From Dugong dugon (lineage: Eukaryota > Chordata > Mammalia > Sirenia > Dugongidae): a stretch of 64,000 nucleotides of DNA. Made by a program: the position numbers and the translations under genes. This document shows, piece after piece, positions 22,925-34,998 of the stretch (the stretch's first letter is position 1; each line of letters opens with the position of its first letter). The DNA is taken from assembly GCA_030035585.1 (NCBI GenBank), contig CM057464.1:29343465-29407464 (forward strand). The letters run 5' to 3'. The notes below the pieces were generated by a model. It saw nothing but the letters and a program-made list of their open reading frames with translations. It made no database searches and was not told where the DNA came from.

Positions 22925-23040
22925 TTACATCTACATTTTCCACAGCACATCTCTCTCTAGGGCCAAATCAGAGATCTAGATTGTTTGGGCTAAATTTTCT
23001 CAACTTTAGCCAATAAGGAGAAAGTAAAATAGTATTGGGC
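22925..23040. repeat. Unidentified repeat, copy 1
   Basis: The stretch with 'ttttccacagcac', 'agagatctagattgtttgg' and 'aataaggagaaagtaaaata' has a similar copy at 24385-24498 ('ttttctacagcac', 'atagatctgggttgtttgg', 'aataaagagaaaataacata'). Similarity by eye is about 75-80%. Confidence 0.6.
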
Positions 23041-23134
23041 ATATAGGTAGTTTTATAAATTTTGCTTTCAATCGTCAGACATATTTTGGAGAAATCAAAG
23101 GAGAAGAATAATCTAGTATATTTACCCAAGTATA

Positions 23135-23960
23135 ACTGTGAATTGGTCTGTTTCTCCTTTCACTTTTATCAGTTTTTACTCCATGTATTTTGAACATCTG
23201 TTAGGTGCTATACAATTATGAATGTTATATTTTCTTTGTGAATTGACCCTTTTATTATTATATAATGTCCCTCTTTATTCTTTGTTTTCTTTGTTTCAGG
23301 TCTACTTTGTCTGATATTAGTATAGCCACTTGAATTTTCTTTTGATTAGGGTTTGCATGGCAATATCACTTTACTTCGTTTTACTTTTTAACCTGTCTAT
23401 ATCAGTATATTTAAAGTGAGAATCTTGTAGAAATAGTTGGTCTTTCTTTTTTTTTAAAATCCAAGCTGAAAATCTCTACCTTTCTGTTAGTGTGTTTTGA
23501 TCATTGTATTTAATGTACTTATTGATATGGTTGGATTTAGGTATACTATTTTTTTATTCTTTCTCTCTTTGCCCCTCTGCTTTCTCTTTTTTTCCTTTTC
23601 TGCCTTCTGTTACAATATTTGATTTTTTTTAGTATTTCATTTTAATTTGCCTATTGGCTTTTTGAACATATCATCTATCAGCTATCTATCTATGTATCTA
23701 TCATCTATCTATCTATGTATCTATCATCTATCTATCTATCTATATCTAACTATCAACTATCTATGTTTAGTGGTTGCTGTAGGGAATAAAATATACGCTT
23801 GAAGCTTTTCTAAGTCTATTTAGAGTTAATGTTTTACTCTTTTTAACCATAGTCTTATATGTGTGCCATATATAAGCTATAGTCTTATATGTGTGCCATA
23901 TATTACATATAGCTATATATGTTCCAACATCAGTTTCACTTGCTTACAAGGAAATTTGTG
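23135..23960 (-). mobile_element. Second old L1 5' ORF2 fragment
   Basis: This antisense stretch covers the same part of old L1 ORF2 as 22,240-22,900. Examples are 'ataatgtccctctttatt', 'ctgatattagtatagccac' and 'tatcagtatatttaaagtgag'. The same part appearing twice in the same direction means either a second L1 or a local duplication. Confidence 0.65.
23669..23765. repeat. (TCTA)n microsatellite
   Basis: An imperfect run of TCTA/ATCT units with scattered changes ('tatgtatcta', 'tatctaac'). A separate 30-bp unit (agtcttatatgtgtgccata...) is tandemly doubled at 23851-23910. Confidence 0.9.
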
Positions 23961-25129
23961 TTTTTGGTTTTTTCTCTTTCCAGACCCTGTGAACTAGAAT
24001 GTGGTTATGCCTGCAATTCAGTTTTAAGCATACAGAAATGGACAAAACTGTATGTAATAATGGACCAATGAGAGGAAAGAAACCTGACTATTTGAATAAC
24101 CATGTGGAGCAGAGCCATCCTGACAGCTTGGACTCCTCATCTTGAGACATTCATCTGAGTAAGCAATAAATATCTATTTTTCTTTGAGACATTGCATTTT
24201 ATCCCGATATAGAAAGTCCAGTTCTCTAAATATTTTTGGGATTCACCTGCCTAAAAGTCTAATGGGAATAAATACCAGAGGTGACAATGAGTAGATTCAA
24301 TTTCTGCCCTGGGAAATGTTATAAAACAGAGTGAAGGCACACTTCAATTTTGCTGAAACTGCAGAGCATAAGTTTCTTGTACATTGAAATTTTCTACAGC
24401 ACCTCTGTCTCTTGAGCCAAGTCATAGATCTGGGTTGTTTGGAATGAATTTTCCCAACTACTGTCAATAAAGAGAAAATAACATACTATTTGGGCATATT
24501 TGATAGGGAATAAGAGGATATCTAAAACTCTTTGGTAAGTCTCTTTCCCAGTGTCCTAAAATTCCTATTTCATTATAATTAGTGTAATTAATGTATTAAA
24601 AAACCCAGAGAAAATAGTGTTCATTTTGGACAGATCCTCAAACATGATGCCTGCGTAAAGCTCAAGGTAGGGACAGAAAAAAGAATTAGACTTTATATGC
24701 TTTTGTGTCTTTGACCTGAATAGTTTGAGTCTCAACAGATCATAATTAACAAATTCATTAAAGTCCAATAGACTTAATCCTGCAACACATAGGGGTATTC
24801 CAGTTAAAAGAGAAACTGATATAATTTGGAGAACTAAAAGCAGTGGGCATTAAAAAAAAATACCAGTCCATGAAACAAACCAAACACAAAAGTGTTTTTG
24901 TTTCTTTTGTTATGTATTTTTTACCAGAAAAAAAAAAGTAAATAGTTCCTACCATTCTCCTTCCCCCTTTTTCTCTTTGTTCCTTTAAGATGACTATGGA
25001 ACTGGTATTACCACTTCAGAAAACAGAACTCTTGTGGCATTTTATAGCACAGGGAAGACAAGCACATTCTATAACCTGAGCATTCCACAAATAGCTAGAT
25101 GTGTGTACATGTGCATCAGGATACATATA
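23961..25129. other. No gene seen; holds repeat copy 2 at 24385-24498
   Basis: This stretch has no coding signal. The part at 24,060-24,200 ('gagcaataaatatc'-like, 'cttgagacattcatctgag') has the look of an LTR or old element end, but I cannot name it. The second copy of the unidentified repeat lies at 24385-24498. The rest (24,500-25,129) looks single-copy. Confidence 0.4.
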
Positions 25130-25417
25130 CATGTATGTCTATCTAGATAGCATCATTGTTGTAATAGTCCCAAACTGAGAACAATCCAAATGTCCATCAA
25201 CATTAGAATGGGTAAAAAGTTATGAAGAATATGACAGTGCAGTGAAAATGAATAGACCACAGTTACATCCAACAACTTGGATTTATCTTACAAATACAAT
25301 GTGGACCAAAAGAAACAAAACATAAAAGAATAATACAGTAATATTTTATTCATATAAATTTCTAAAACCCAACTATACCATGTAGGAATGCATTCATAAA
25401 TAGGTAGTAAAATTATA

Positions 25418-25829
25418 CACCCACTTCTCACTTATTGACATGGTTAGGTTCCAAAGACCAGGTCGTTATGTGGAAATCAGCATTATGTGAAAATTATATT
25501 GAATGCATCCCACACCCCCAGGAAAACTCTCTTTTCAACTGATTGGCTGCTCACATCAGATCACAAAATGGAGGATGACTACATCATTATATAACTGTCA
25601 AATTACATCATAACATAACTGCCAAACCACTGAGAATCATGTCCCAGCCAAGTTGACACATAACAGTAACCATCACAACCAGTGTTACTCTCACCTCACA
25701 CCTAGGCATTTGTTACTGCTAGACGTACGTTGTTGATGCACAAAATAGTCAGACAGTAGATTTTTTTACTGTTGTTGTAAATGCAAAATGTTGTCTAACA
25801 AGACAGTTGATAAGTGAGGAGCTGGTGTG
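25418..25829. mobile_element. 412-bp non-autonomous DNA transposon (MITE-like, TA target)
   Basis: The left end reads cacccacttctcacttattg. The right end, on the other strand, reads cacaccagctcctcacttat. These make an imperfect inverted repeat of about 20 bp. TA flanks both ends (25416-25417 and 25830-25831), which fits the Tc1/mariner (Tigger/pogo) group. There is no transposase frame. The family name is not established. Confidence 0.7.
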
Positions 25830-25979
25830 TAAAGGAAAGAAAGGAGGTGACTATCTTATAAATGAATGCAGTTATCATCTCTAGTGGGGATAGAGGGGCT
25901 TGCAATTGGAAAAGGACAAAGATGGGATTTCTGGGTGCTGCCAAAGCTCTATTTCTTGACTTGAGTGTTGTTATTGGGT

Positions 25980-26550
25980 ATATTAATTATTTGTTGCTCC
26001 ATAACAAATTGCCCCCAAACTTAATGGCTTAAAACAACACAAACTTATTATCACAGAGTTTCTGTGGGTCAGAAATCCAGGCACAGTTTAACTGGGTCCA
26101 CTACTTTAGAGTCTTTTGCAAAGCTCTATTTTACAATTGCTTTCACAAGACATTTGCCCAGGATCTCTCAAAAGCCTGAAATCAAGGTGTTGAATGGGGC
26201 TGCAGACATCTCAATGTTCAATTGATGCTGGATTTGTTTCCATGCTCATTTAGTGATTGTTGACAGGATTCAGTTCCTTACTGGCTCTTGACCAGAGGCT
26301 TACCCTCAGGTGTCCCTTTCCATCAGAGCAAACAAGCAAGAAGAGCCAGAGAGAGAATACCAGCAAGATAGAAGCCTCAGTCTTTTATAATCTAATCTCA
26401 GAATTGATATCCCATCACTTGTGCTATATTCTGTTCATTAGTAGCAAGTCACTAGGTCCAGCCTATACTCAAGGTGAGGGAATTATATAAGGGTGTGAGT
26501 ACCAGGAAGTGGGGATCACTGGAAGCCATTTAGAAGGCTGCCTATCACAC
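25980..26550 (-). repeat. MaLR LTR (MLT1-like), minus strand
   Basis: On the minus strand it starts near tgtgataggcagcc. It runs through 'ctggacctagtgacttgct' and 'gatgggatatcaattctgag', and ends with 'gtttgtgttgttttaagcc' and 'ggcaatttgttatgg'. This is the known pattern of MLT1-type LTRs. The string tgggt flanks it at 25975-25979 and 26551-26555, a possible 5-bp duplication. No retroviral genes accompany it. Confidence 0.75.
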
Positions 26551-26749
26551 TGGGTGCTGGCTTTATAATTATTTGTGAAATGGTACTTTCATGTTTTATG
26601 CACTTTTCTGTTGGTGTATTTTATTTCACAGTAAAGATGTTAAAGGAAATCTCAGGAACAAGCAACTACAGAAACTCAAATGGTCCCCTTCTTTGTGTAT
26701 CCATCCTCCCTCATCCCTAATCAGTACAAATGGTATATGGCACATAAAA

Positions 26750-26953
26750 AACAGTTACCTCAGAGTCAATTCACATGCATGGTGACCCCATCAGTGTCAG
26801 GGTAGAACAGTGCTCAATGGGGTTTTCAATGGCTGATTTTTTGGATGTAGCTTGCCAGGTCTTTCTTCCTAAGTGCATCTGGGTAGACTTGAACCTCTAA
26901 CCTTTCAGTTAGCAGCCGAGAGCATTAACAATTTTTATCACCCAAGGACTCCT
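26750..26953 (-). mobile_element. AfroSINE (minus strand, diverged)
   Basis: Antisense landmarks in order are 'agagtcaattcacatgcatggtgaccc', 'agggtagaacagtgctc', 'cttgccaggtctttcttcc' and 'cctttcagttagcagccgag', ending at 'aaggactcct'. Confidence 0.85.
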
Positions 26954-27015
26954 ATCTGGCACGTACAAGACACTAAATAATATTTGTTGAATAAACAAAT
27001 GAGTTAAATTTTAGC

Positions 27016-27181
27016 ATCTATAGTGGCACAGTGGTTAAAAGCTATAGCTGCTAAACAAAAGATCAACATTTTGAATCCACCATCTGCTCCTTGGAAACCC
27101 TATGGGGCAGTTCTACTCTGTCCTATAGGGTCACTATGAGTTGCAATCAACTCGATGGCAATGAGTTTTATTGGGGGGGGG
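27016..27181 (+). mobile_element. AfroSINE (plus strand)
   Basis: 'agtggcacagtggttaaaagc', 'ttggaaaccctatggggcag', 'tcctatagggtcactatgag' and a G-rich tail. The head is slightly shortened. Confidence 0.9.
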
Positions 27182-27860
27182 TTATAGAAATATATAACAA
27201 TTTTCATAGAACCATTCACAAATCAGTACTAGTGAGTACAAAATTTAAAGGATACGGATGTAGAAAAAATATTTGACTGTGGTAAAATTTCTCCACAAAA
27301 AGAGAAGAAATTGTGCTGAATACTAGGAGAGAGAGAGAGAGAGAGAAAAAAAAAAAAGAAGCAATATAGAAGGAAAGAGAAAATCAAGACTAAACATACA
27401 AAAAGATTTGGAATGGTTAGAATTGGGATACTACTTTGGGGACATGCAGCCTGATTTCAAGTAACTCCAGAGAAGGTGTCTCCCATTATCCTTGGGTTAT
27501 TAATTTATGATCTGGTTTACTTTATCCCTATAGGTTTAGTTCTGGGAGCATGTTCTGGCTTAGATATGAGCCTTAGGAAGTTGACTTCAAAAAGTTTGAC
27601 TTTCTCATCACGGACTTAGAGGGTCCATGTGTATCCATTTTGAAATATATCTTTCAGTACAATGTGGAATTCAATTGAACAATTCAAGTTCAGTGTAATA
27701 AGGCCATGAAACAAAGAGCTCCTGAAAGTTGAATTGGGATGAGATGGGGGGTTCATGTAGTAGAAAGAGACTCAGAGGAGGTCATGGGGACCCTAGGGGG
27801 ATGAGGTGACTTGATGCTGTCCTGCTCTCAATGAAGACAATTAGAAGGATGTTTCAGGGG
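27182..27860. other. No gene seen; (GA)n tract at 27326-27360
   Basis: A run of GA units (27326-27346) followed by A-rich sequence. The rest shows no gene or known repeat. Confidence 0.5.
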
Positions 27861-28012
27861 TCCTGTTCGAACCTACCAGCCACTCCATGGGAGAAAGATG
27901 TGGCGGTCTGCTTCTGTAAAGACTACAGCCTTGGAAACCCTATGGGACTGTTCTACTCTGCCCTGTGGGGTTACTATGAATTGGAATCCACTTGAGGGCA
28001 ATGGGCTTGGGG
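27861..28012 (+). mobile_element. AfroSINE, 5'-truncated (plus strand)
   Basis: It begins at the B-box-like 'gttcgaacctaccag' and keeps the longer body form with 'gggagaaagatgtggcgg' and 'taaagactacagccttgg'. It ends with 'gagggcaatgggcttgg'. The tRNA-like head is missing. Confidence 0.88.
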
Positions 28013-28356
28013 TCTTGGGGTCCACTGTTCGCTGCTTCTCAGAGATTTGAACCTTTGTGAAGGAGCAAGTACAAAACAGGGAAGGTCACACATACATGTT
28101 CAACATCAAGAAATTTAGTCCTTAACTTTAGATTGCTGATTTTGATCTCTTCATTTCCTAGAGGCATAGTCACAGTCTGAGTCTCAGTAGGGCTGTGACT
28201 CACCTAAAGTCAAATGACCAATTAGTATTTTTCTTTATCAAGCTTTGACGTGTGACATTAATTTTAGTACTGCATTTTATTTATGCAATAAATTATTGAG
28301 GAGTCTGGCTCCTGGCTTAAAACTTATGTGTGAATTTTCAGGCCTAACCAGAAGCA

Positions 28357-28504
28357 GGAGCCCTGGTGGCACAGTGGTTAACAGCTACAGCTGCTAACCA
28401 AAAAGGATGGCAGTTTGAATCCACCAGCTGCTCCCTGGAAACCCTATGGGGCAGTTCTACTTTGTCCTGTAGGATCACTATGAGTCGGAATCGACTTGAT
28501 GGTA

Positions 28505-28565
<61 letters not shown>
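28357..28565 (+). mobile_element. AfroSINE with 12-bp target-site duplication and (TG)n tail
   Basis: A full head 'ggagccctggtggcacagtgg' and body are present. The duplication taaccagaagca flanks it at 28345-28356 and 28566-28577. The whole tail is a pure TG run. Confidence 0.95.
28506..28564. repeat. (TG)n microsatellite
   Basis: About 29 uninterrupted TG units that form the tail of the AfroSINE and lie inside its target-site duplications. The run is likely length-variable between individuals. Confidence 0.97.
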
Positions 28566-28566
<1 letters not shown>

Positions 28567-28668
28567 AACCAGAAGCAATTACAAAGGCTTTACCTGACAG
28601 GCCTCAGGGGACCCTCCCCAGTCTGCTCTTTTACATATCTGCATTCCTATCCAGATATCTCCATATAA

Positions 28669-28874
28669 ACTAAACCAAACCTGTTGCCACGGAGTTGATT
28701 CCAACTCATGGTGACTCCATGTGTTACAGAGTAGAACTGCTCCATAGGGTTTTCCTGACTGTAATCTCTACAGAAGCAGATCACCAGGCCTTTCTTCTGT
28801 GGTGATGCTGGGTGGATTCAAACTGCTAACCTTTAGGCTAGTAGTTCGGCACAAACTGTTTTTATCAGGGGTCT
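28669..28874 (-). mobile_element. AfroSINE (minus strand)
   Basis: Antisense landmarks are 'ggagttgattccaactcatg', 'acagagtagaactgctcc', 'gtaatctctacagaagcag' and 'ggtggattcaaactgctaacc'. The head end is decayed. Confidence 0.88.
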
Positions 28875-29749
28875 TGGGCAGAGGCTTTCCTCAGGCTCCT
28901 CTGTTGAAGCCTCCTTACTTGGGGAGTGGGGTTGAGATGACAGTTTTTCCCAATCTACAGTACTCAGTACTTTTCCACCACTAGCCCTTCCATCTTCACC
29001 TTTCCTCCTGAGATAAACTCTAAAAAAAAGGGCCATAGAACCACAGGAGCCTTTTGTTTAGGGCTTCCTCAGCAGTGAGACAGAGAGACGAGTCCCCCGC
29101 TTGTGTGCTCACCCACCTGACCTCACCTAGGTGCTGGTCCTGGGGAAATATGGAGGAGCTGGAGTGCCTTCTCTGTGTATCGCTTGCTTATACTCTTACC
29201 AGGTGATCACAGGCTTAACTGTTACTTTCATTTTAGCTCCTTGTCTTAATTGGCTGCTCAGACATCTGGCAGCTCAGCTGAACTCTCTCCAGCTCAGCTC
29301 AGCTCAGCTCAGCTCCCTAACAGTTACTTGGTGTAGGTATCATTTAAGTCTGTTATAGATATTGTTTAAATCTCTACCTTAAATTCTAAAATGGGACTAC
29401 ATTAAAGCAATTTGCCAGATATAGTGGGTTGGAGGAAAATGCTTCATTGTAGTAATTACACAGCATTCTGGTGAAGGTGAGAAGGGACAACATTCTAATG
29501 TGGAATTGAAACAGATCATGTCAGTTTCTTTGGGTCCAGACCCTGATCATTTGATCTCTTTTATACTTTGACCTTTAGGAGCCTCCCCTTTTCTCTCTTG
29601 TGGGAGCTGGTCTCAGTTAAAATTCCTTCACTCTGAATGCACGTTCAAGACAGGTCAGATAAACCCACTCCAAACTACATTCCGTTCCCTCAAAAGTCTT
29701 GTGTTGAGAAACCAAATTCTTTACAAAAAGATTAGCCTTGCAGTTATTC
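28875..29749. other. No gene seen; (CAGCT)n at 29289-29316
   Basis: A short pure run of the 5-bp unit cagct lies at 29289-29316, with a lone earlier copy near 29,270. No coding signal or known repeat is seen in the rest. Confidence 0.5.
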
Positions 29750-30728
29750 TTTTTTTTTAAATTGATGTAATTAAATGAAGTTTACATTTCAAGTTAGTCT
29801 CCCATACAGAATTTTTTTTTTAACACACATTGTTATGAGACCCCAAATGCTCACTGCAGTCTGCGACACCACACTCCTCCCCTCTGCCCCTGATTCCCCA
29901 TGAACATTCAACCAGCTCCTTACTCTCTCTGCTTTCCCCTCTAACCTCTGAACAGAAGCCGCCCCTTTAGTCTCTTATATCTACTTGTCTAAGAGGCACA
30001 TTCTTCACGAGTATCACTTTATGTCCCACAGTCCAGTCCAATCCCTGTCTGAAGAGTTGGCCTCGGAAATTGTTTTAGTTCTGGGGTGATGGAGAGACCA
30101 GGGGCCATGCTTTCCAGGGTGCCTCCAGTCTTAGTCAGACCATTAAGTCTGGTCTTCTTACTAGTATTTGAGTTCTGCATCCCATCGTTCTACTGCTCCA
30201 TCAGGGACCCTCTGTTCATTGGTGGTAGCTGGGCACCATCTAGTTCTTCTGGTCTCAGGCTGATGAAGTCTCTGGTTTATGTGGCCCATTCTGTCTCTTG
30301 GGCCAATACTTTCCTTGTGTCTTTGGTGTTCTTCATTCTCCTTTACTCCAAGTGGTTGGGACCAATTGATGCATCTTAGATGGCCACTTACAAGCTTTTA
30401 AGACCCCAGACACCACTCACCAAAGTAGGATGCAGAACATTTTCTTAATAAGGTTATGCCAATTGACATAGATGTCCCCTGAAAGCATGGTCCCCAGATC
30501 CTGCATCCTGCTACTCTGTCTCTCAAAGTATTTGATTGTATTCAGAAAACTTCTTAGGTTTGGTTTAGGCCAGTTGTGCTGGATTCCCCTGTAGTGTGTG
30601 CTGTCCTTCCCTTCACCTAAGATCATTCTTATCTACTATCTAGTTGGTGAATAACCTTCACCCGCCCTCCCCACCACTGTAACCATCAAAGAATGTTTTT
30701 TTCTGTGTTTAAACCTTTTCTTGAGTTC

Positions 30729-33700
30729 TTATAGTAGTGGTCTTATACAGTATTTGTCCTTCTGTGCCTGACTAAATTCACTCAGCATAATGATTTCTAG
30801 CTTCCACCAAGTTATACGATGTTTCACAGCTTCATCATTGTTCTTTACCATTGCATAATATTCCATTGTGTGGTTATACCATAGTTTGTTTATCCATTCT
30901 TCCATCGATGGGCACTTAGGTTGCTTCCATATTTTGGCTATTGTGAACAGTGCTGCGATGAACATGGGTGTGCATATATCTATTTGTGTGACGGCTCTTG
31001 TTTCTCTAGGATATATTCCAAGGCGTGGGATAGCTGGATCGTATGGTACTTCTATTTCTAGCTTTTTAAGGAAGCGCCAAATCGATTTCCAAAGTGGTTG
31101 TACCGTTTTACATTCCCACCAACAGTGTATAAGTGTTCCAGTCTCTCCACAACCTCTCCAGCATTTGTTATTTTGTGTTTTCTGGATTAATGCTAGCCTT
31201 GTTGGGGTGAGATAATCTCTCATTGTAGTTTTGATCTGCATTTCTCTAATGGCTAATGGGTGTTAGCATTTCTTCATGTGTCTGTTAGCTGCCTGAATAT
31301 CTTCTTTGGTGAAGTGCCTGTTCATATCCTTTGCCCATTTTTTAATTGGGTTATTTGTCTTTTTACTGTTCAGGTTTTGGAGTATCTTATCCATTTTAGA
31401 GATTAAACACTGATCGGATTTGTCGTAGCCAAAAATTTTTTCCCAATCTGTAGGTTGTCTTTTCACTCTTTTGGTGAAGTCTTTTGATGAGCATAAGTAT
31501 TTGATTTTTAGGAGCTCCCATTTATCTAGTCTCTCTTCTGGTGCTTGTGCATTGTTACTTATGGTTTATACTGTGTTTATGCCATGTATTAGGGCTCCTA
31601 TCATTGTCCCTATTTTTTCTTCCATGATCCTTATCATTTTCAATTTTATATTTAAGCCTTTGATCCATTTTGAGTTAGTTTTTGTACATGGTGTGAGATA
31701 TGGGTGTTGTTTCAATTTTTTGCATATAGATATCCAATTATGCCAGCACCATTTGTTAAAGAGACTGTCTTTTCCCCAATTAATGGACTTTGGGCCTTTC
31801 TCAAATATGAGCTTATATCTGGATTCTCAACTCTGTTCCATTGGTCTATGTATCTGTTGTTGTACCAGTACCAGGCTGTCTTGACTACTGTGGCCGTATA
31901 AATAGGTCCTAAAGTCAAGTAGTGTAAGGCCTCCCACTCTGCCCTTCTTCTTCAGTAGTGCTTTATTTATTTGGGACCTCTTCCCTTTCCATATGAAGTT
32001 GGTGATTGTTTCTCCATCTTATTAAAAAACATGCTGGAATTTGTATCGGGATTGCATTGTATCTGTAGATTGCTTTGGGTAGAATTGACATTTTCACTAT
32101 GTTGAGTCTACCTATCCATGAGCAAGGTATATTTTTCCACTTACGTAGGTCTCTTTTAGTTTCTTGCAGTAGTGTCTTGTAGTTTTCTCTGTAAAGATCT
32201 TTTACATCTCTGGTTAGATTTATTCCTAAGTATTTTATCTTTTTGGGGGCTATTGTAAATGGTACTGATTTGGTGATTTCCTCTTCAAGGTTCTTTGTTG
32301 GTGTAAAAGAATCCAATTGATTTTTGTATGTTTATCTTGTATCCTGAAACTTTGCTAAAATCTTCTATTAGTTCCAGTAGTTTTCTTGTGGGTTCCTTGG
32401 GGTTTTCTGTGTATAAGATCATATCATCTGCGAATAGAGATACTTTGACTTCTTCCCTACCTATTTGGATGCTCTTTATTTCTTTTTCTAGCCTAACTGC
32501 TCTGGTTAGGACCTCTAGCACAATGTTGAATAATAGTGGTGATAAAGGGCGTATTTGTCTGGTTCCTGTTCTCAAGCGGAATGCTTTCAAAGTCTCTCCA
32601 TTCAGGATGATGTTGGCTATTGGTTTTGTATAAATGCCCTTAGTTACACTGAGGAATTTTCCTTCCATTCCTATTTTGTTGAGAGTTTTTATTATGACTG
32701 GGTGTTGGACTTTGTTGAATGCCTTTTCTGCATCGATTGATAAGATCATGTGGTTCCTGTCTTTTGTTTTGTTTACATGATGGATCACGTTGATTGTTTT
32801 TTTAATGTTGAACCATCCCTGCATACCTGGTATAAATCCCACTTGGTCGTGTTGAATTATTTTTTTGATATGTTGCTGAATTTTCTTGGCTAAAATTTTG
32901 TTGAGGATTTTTGCGTCAATGTTCATGAGGCATATCAGTCTGTACATTTGTATTTTTGTGGTGTCTTTACCTGGTTTTGGTATCAGGGTTATTCTGGCTT
33001 CATAGAATGAGTTTGGGAGTATTCCATCCGTTTCTGTGCTCTGAAATACCTTTAGTAGAAGTGGTGTTATCTCTTCTCTAAAAGTTTTGTAGAATTCTCC
33101 AGTGAAGCCATCTGGGCCAGGGCTTTTTGTTGTTGTTGTTGGCAGTTTTTTAATATCGTTTTCAATCTCTTCTTTTGTTATGGGTTTATTTAGTTATTTT
33201 ACCTCTGTTTGTGTTAATATAGGTAAGTAGTGAGTTTCTAGAAATTTGTCCATTTCCTCTAGGTTTTCAAATTTGTCAGAGTACAGTTTTTCATAGTATT
33301 CTGTTATGATTCTTTTAATTTCAGTTGGGTCTGTTGTGATATCACCCATCTCATTTCTTATATGGGTTATCTGCTTCCTCTCCAGTTTTTCTTTTGTCAG
33401 TTTGGCCAATGGTTTATCAATTTTGTTGATCTTTTCAAAGAACCGGCTTTTGGTTTTGTTAACTCTTTCCATTGTTTTTCTGTTCTCTATTTCATTTAAT
33501 TCTGCTCTAATTCTTATTCTTTCCTTCCTTCTGGCACCTGAGGGCTTCTTTTGCTGCTCTCTTTCTACTTGTTCCAGTTGTGGGGTTACTGCTTTGATTA
33601 TGAGCCTTTCTTGTTTTTGGATGTGTGCATTTATTACTATAAACTGACCTCTGAGCACTGCTTTTGCTGTGTCCCAAAGGTTCTGGGAAGATGTGTTTTC

Positions 33701-34539
33701 ATTCTCGTTTGATTCTATGAATTTCTTTATTTCATCCTTAATTTCTTCTATAACCCAGTAGTTTTTGAGCATGGTGCTGTTCAGTTTCCATGTGTTTGAT
33801 TATTTTTCCTTGATTTTTGCGTTGTTGATTTTCACTTTTATGGCTTTATGGTCAGAAAAGATGCTATGTAGTATTTTGATGTTTTGGATTCTGTTAATGC
33901 TTGCTTTATGGCCTAATATGTGGTCTATTCTGGACAATGTTCCATGTGCGTTGGAAAAGAAAGTATACTTGGCTGCTGTTGGGTGTAGAGTTCAGTATAT
34001 GTCTATGAGATTAAGTTGGTTGATTGTAGCATTTAGCTCTTCTGTATCTTTGTTGAGCTTCTTTATGGATGTTCTGTCCTTCACCACAAGTGGCATGTTG
34101 AAGTCTCCTACTACTATTGTGGAGCTGTCTATCTCTCTTTTCAGAGCTGTTAGAGTTTGTTTTATGTATTTTGGAGCCCTGTTGTTGGGTGCGTAAATAT
34201 TTATTATAGTTATGTCCTCCTGGTGCGTTGACCCTTTAATGATTATATAGTGCCCTTCCTTATCCTTTGTGGTGGATTTTACTTTAAAGTTTATTTTGTC
34301 AGAGATAATATTGCCACTCCTGCTCTTTTCTGAGTGTTGTTTGCTTGATATATTTTTTTCCATCCTTTGAGTTTTAGCCTGTTTGTGTCTTTAAGTGTAA
34401 GTTGCATCTCTTGTAGGCAGCAGCAGATAGATGGATCATGCTTTTTTATCCAATCTGCCACTTTCCGTCTCTTTATTGGTGCATTAAGTTGGTTTACATT
34501 CAGTGTAATTATTGATAGGTATGAGTTTAGTGCTGTCAT
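30729..34539 (-). pseudogene. L1-3 ORF2 remnant (endonuclease-RT)
   Basis: The start at 34539 opens MTALNSYLSIITLNVN. The endonuclease is split by a 1-bp loss near 34,307 and stopped by a TGA at 33992-33994, the same codon as in L1-5. The RT part is long and readable: [15 protein letters not shown] onward at 32,947-32,285, with an intact FADD at 32423-32434. The C-terminal zinc-like segment ([18 protein letters not shown]) is in the last 170 codons, 31,241-30,729, ending CIRPLL. There are at least seven frame breaks in all. The span of about 1,270 codons is normal for L1 ORF2. Confidence 0.9.
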
Positions 34540-34998
34540 CCTGATATCCCTTTTTGTGTGTTGTTCACAGTTTGTTTGTTCTCCTCAATTTTCTGTGCTG
34601 AATCTTTTTTCTTTATGTATTTTTGTTTCATCTTTTTCTTCATAGTAGATTTTGTGTTTGCTGGCTCTTTATGTTTTTCTTGTTTTTTAAATTTGATTTG
34701 TAGGATTGTTAGATTCCTTTGTAGTTACCTTAATATTTACCCCTAATTTTCTAAGGTTATACCAGTCTTTCATTACTTTATATTACCTTAACTTCCCCTC
34801 CATATACAAAATCAATGTCTCCATTTTTTAAGTCTCTCTTTTTTTGTTTTAATATTATCCTTTTTTTTTTTTTTTTTACATATTGATATCTGTTTCCTTA
34901 TTTTCAATGTTTTAGCTTTGATGTAATTTTGATTTCCTTATCTGAGTCAATATCTGGTTGCTCTATCCTGTGTTCTAGTCTTGCGTTGTTAGCTGGTG

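Larger units (their letters stand above)
25130..26640 (+). mobile_element. Old L1 3' end, split by two later insertions
   Basis: The stretch 25,150-25,417 reads like the sense 3' end of an old L1M ('aacaatccaaatgtccatcaac', 'caacaacttggatttatctta', 'attcatataaatttctaaa'). It resumes at 25,830-25,974 ('ggaaaaggacaaagatgggat') and again at 26,551-26,640. The gaps are filled by an inverted-repeat element and an LTR. It is heavily decayed and has no frames. Confidence 0.65.
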
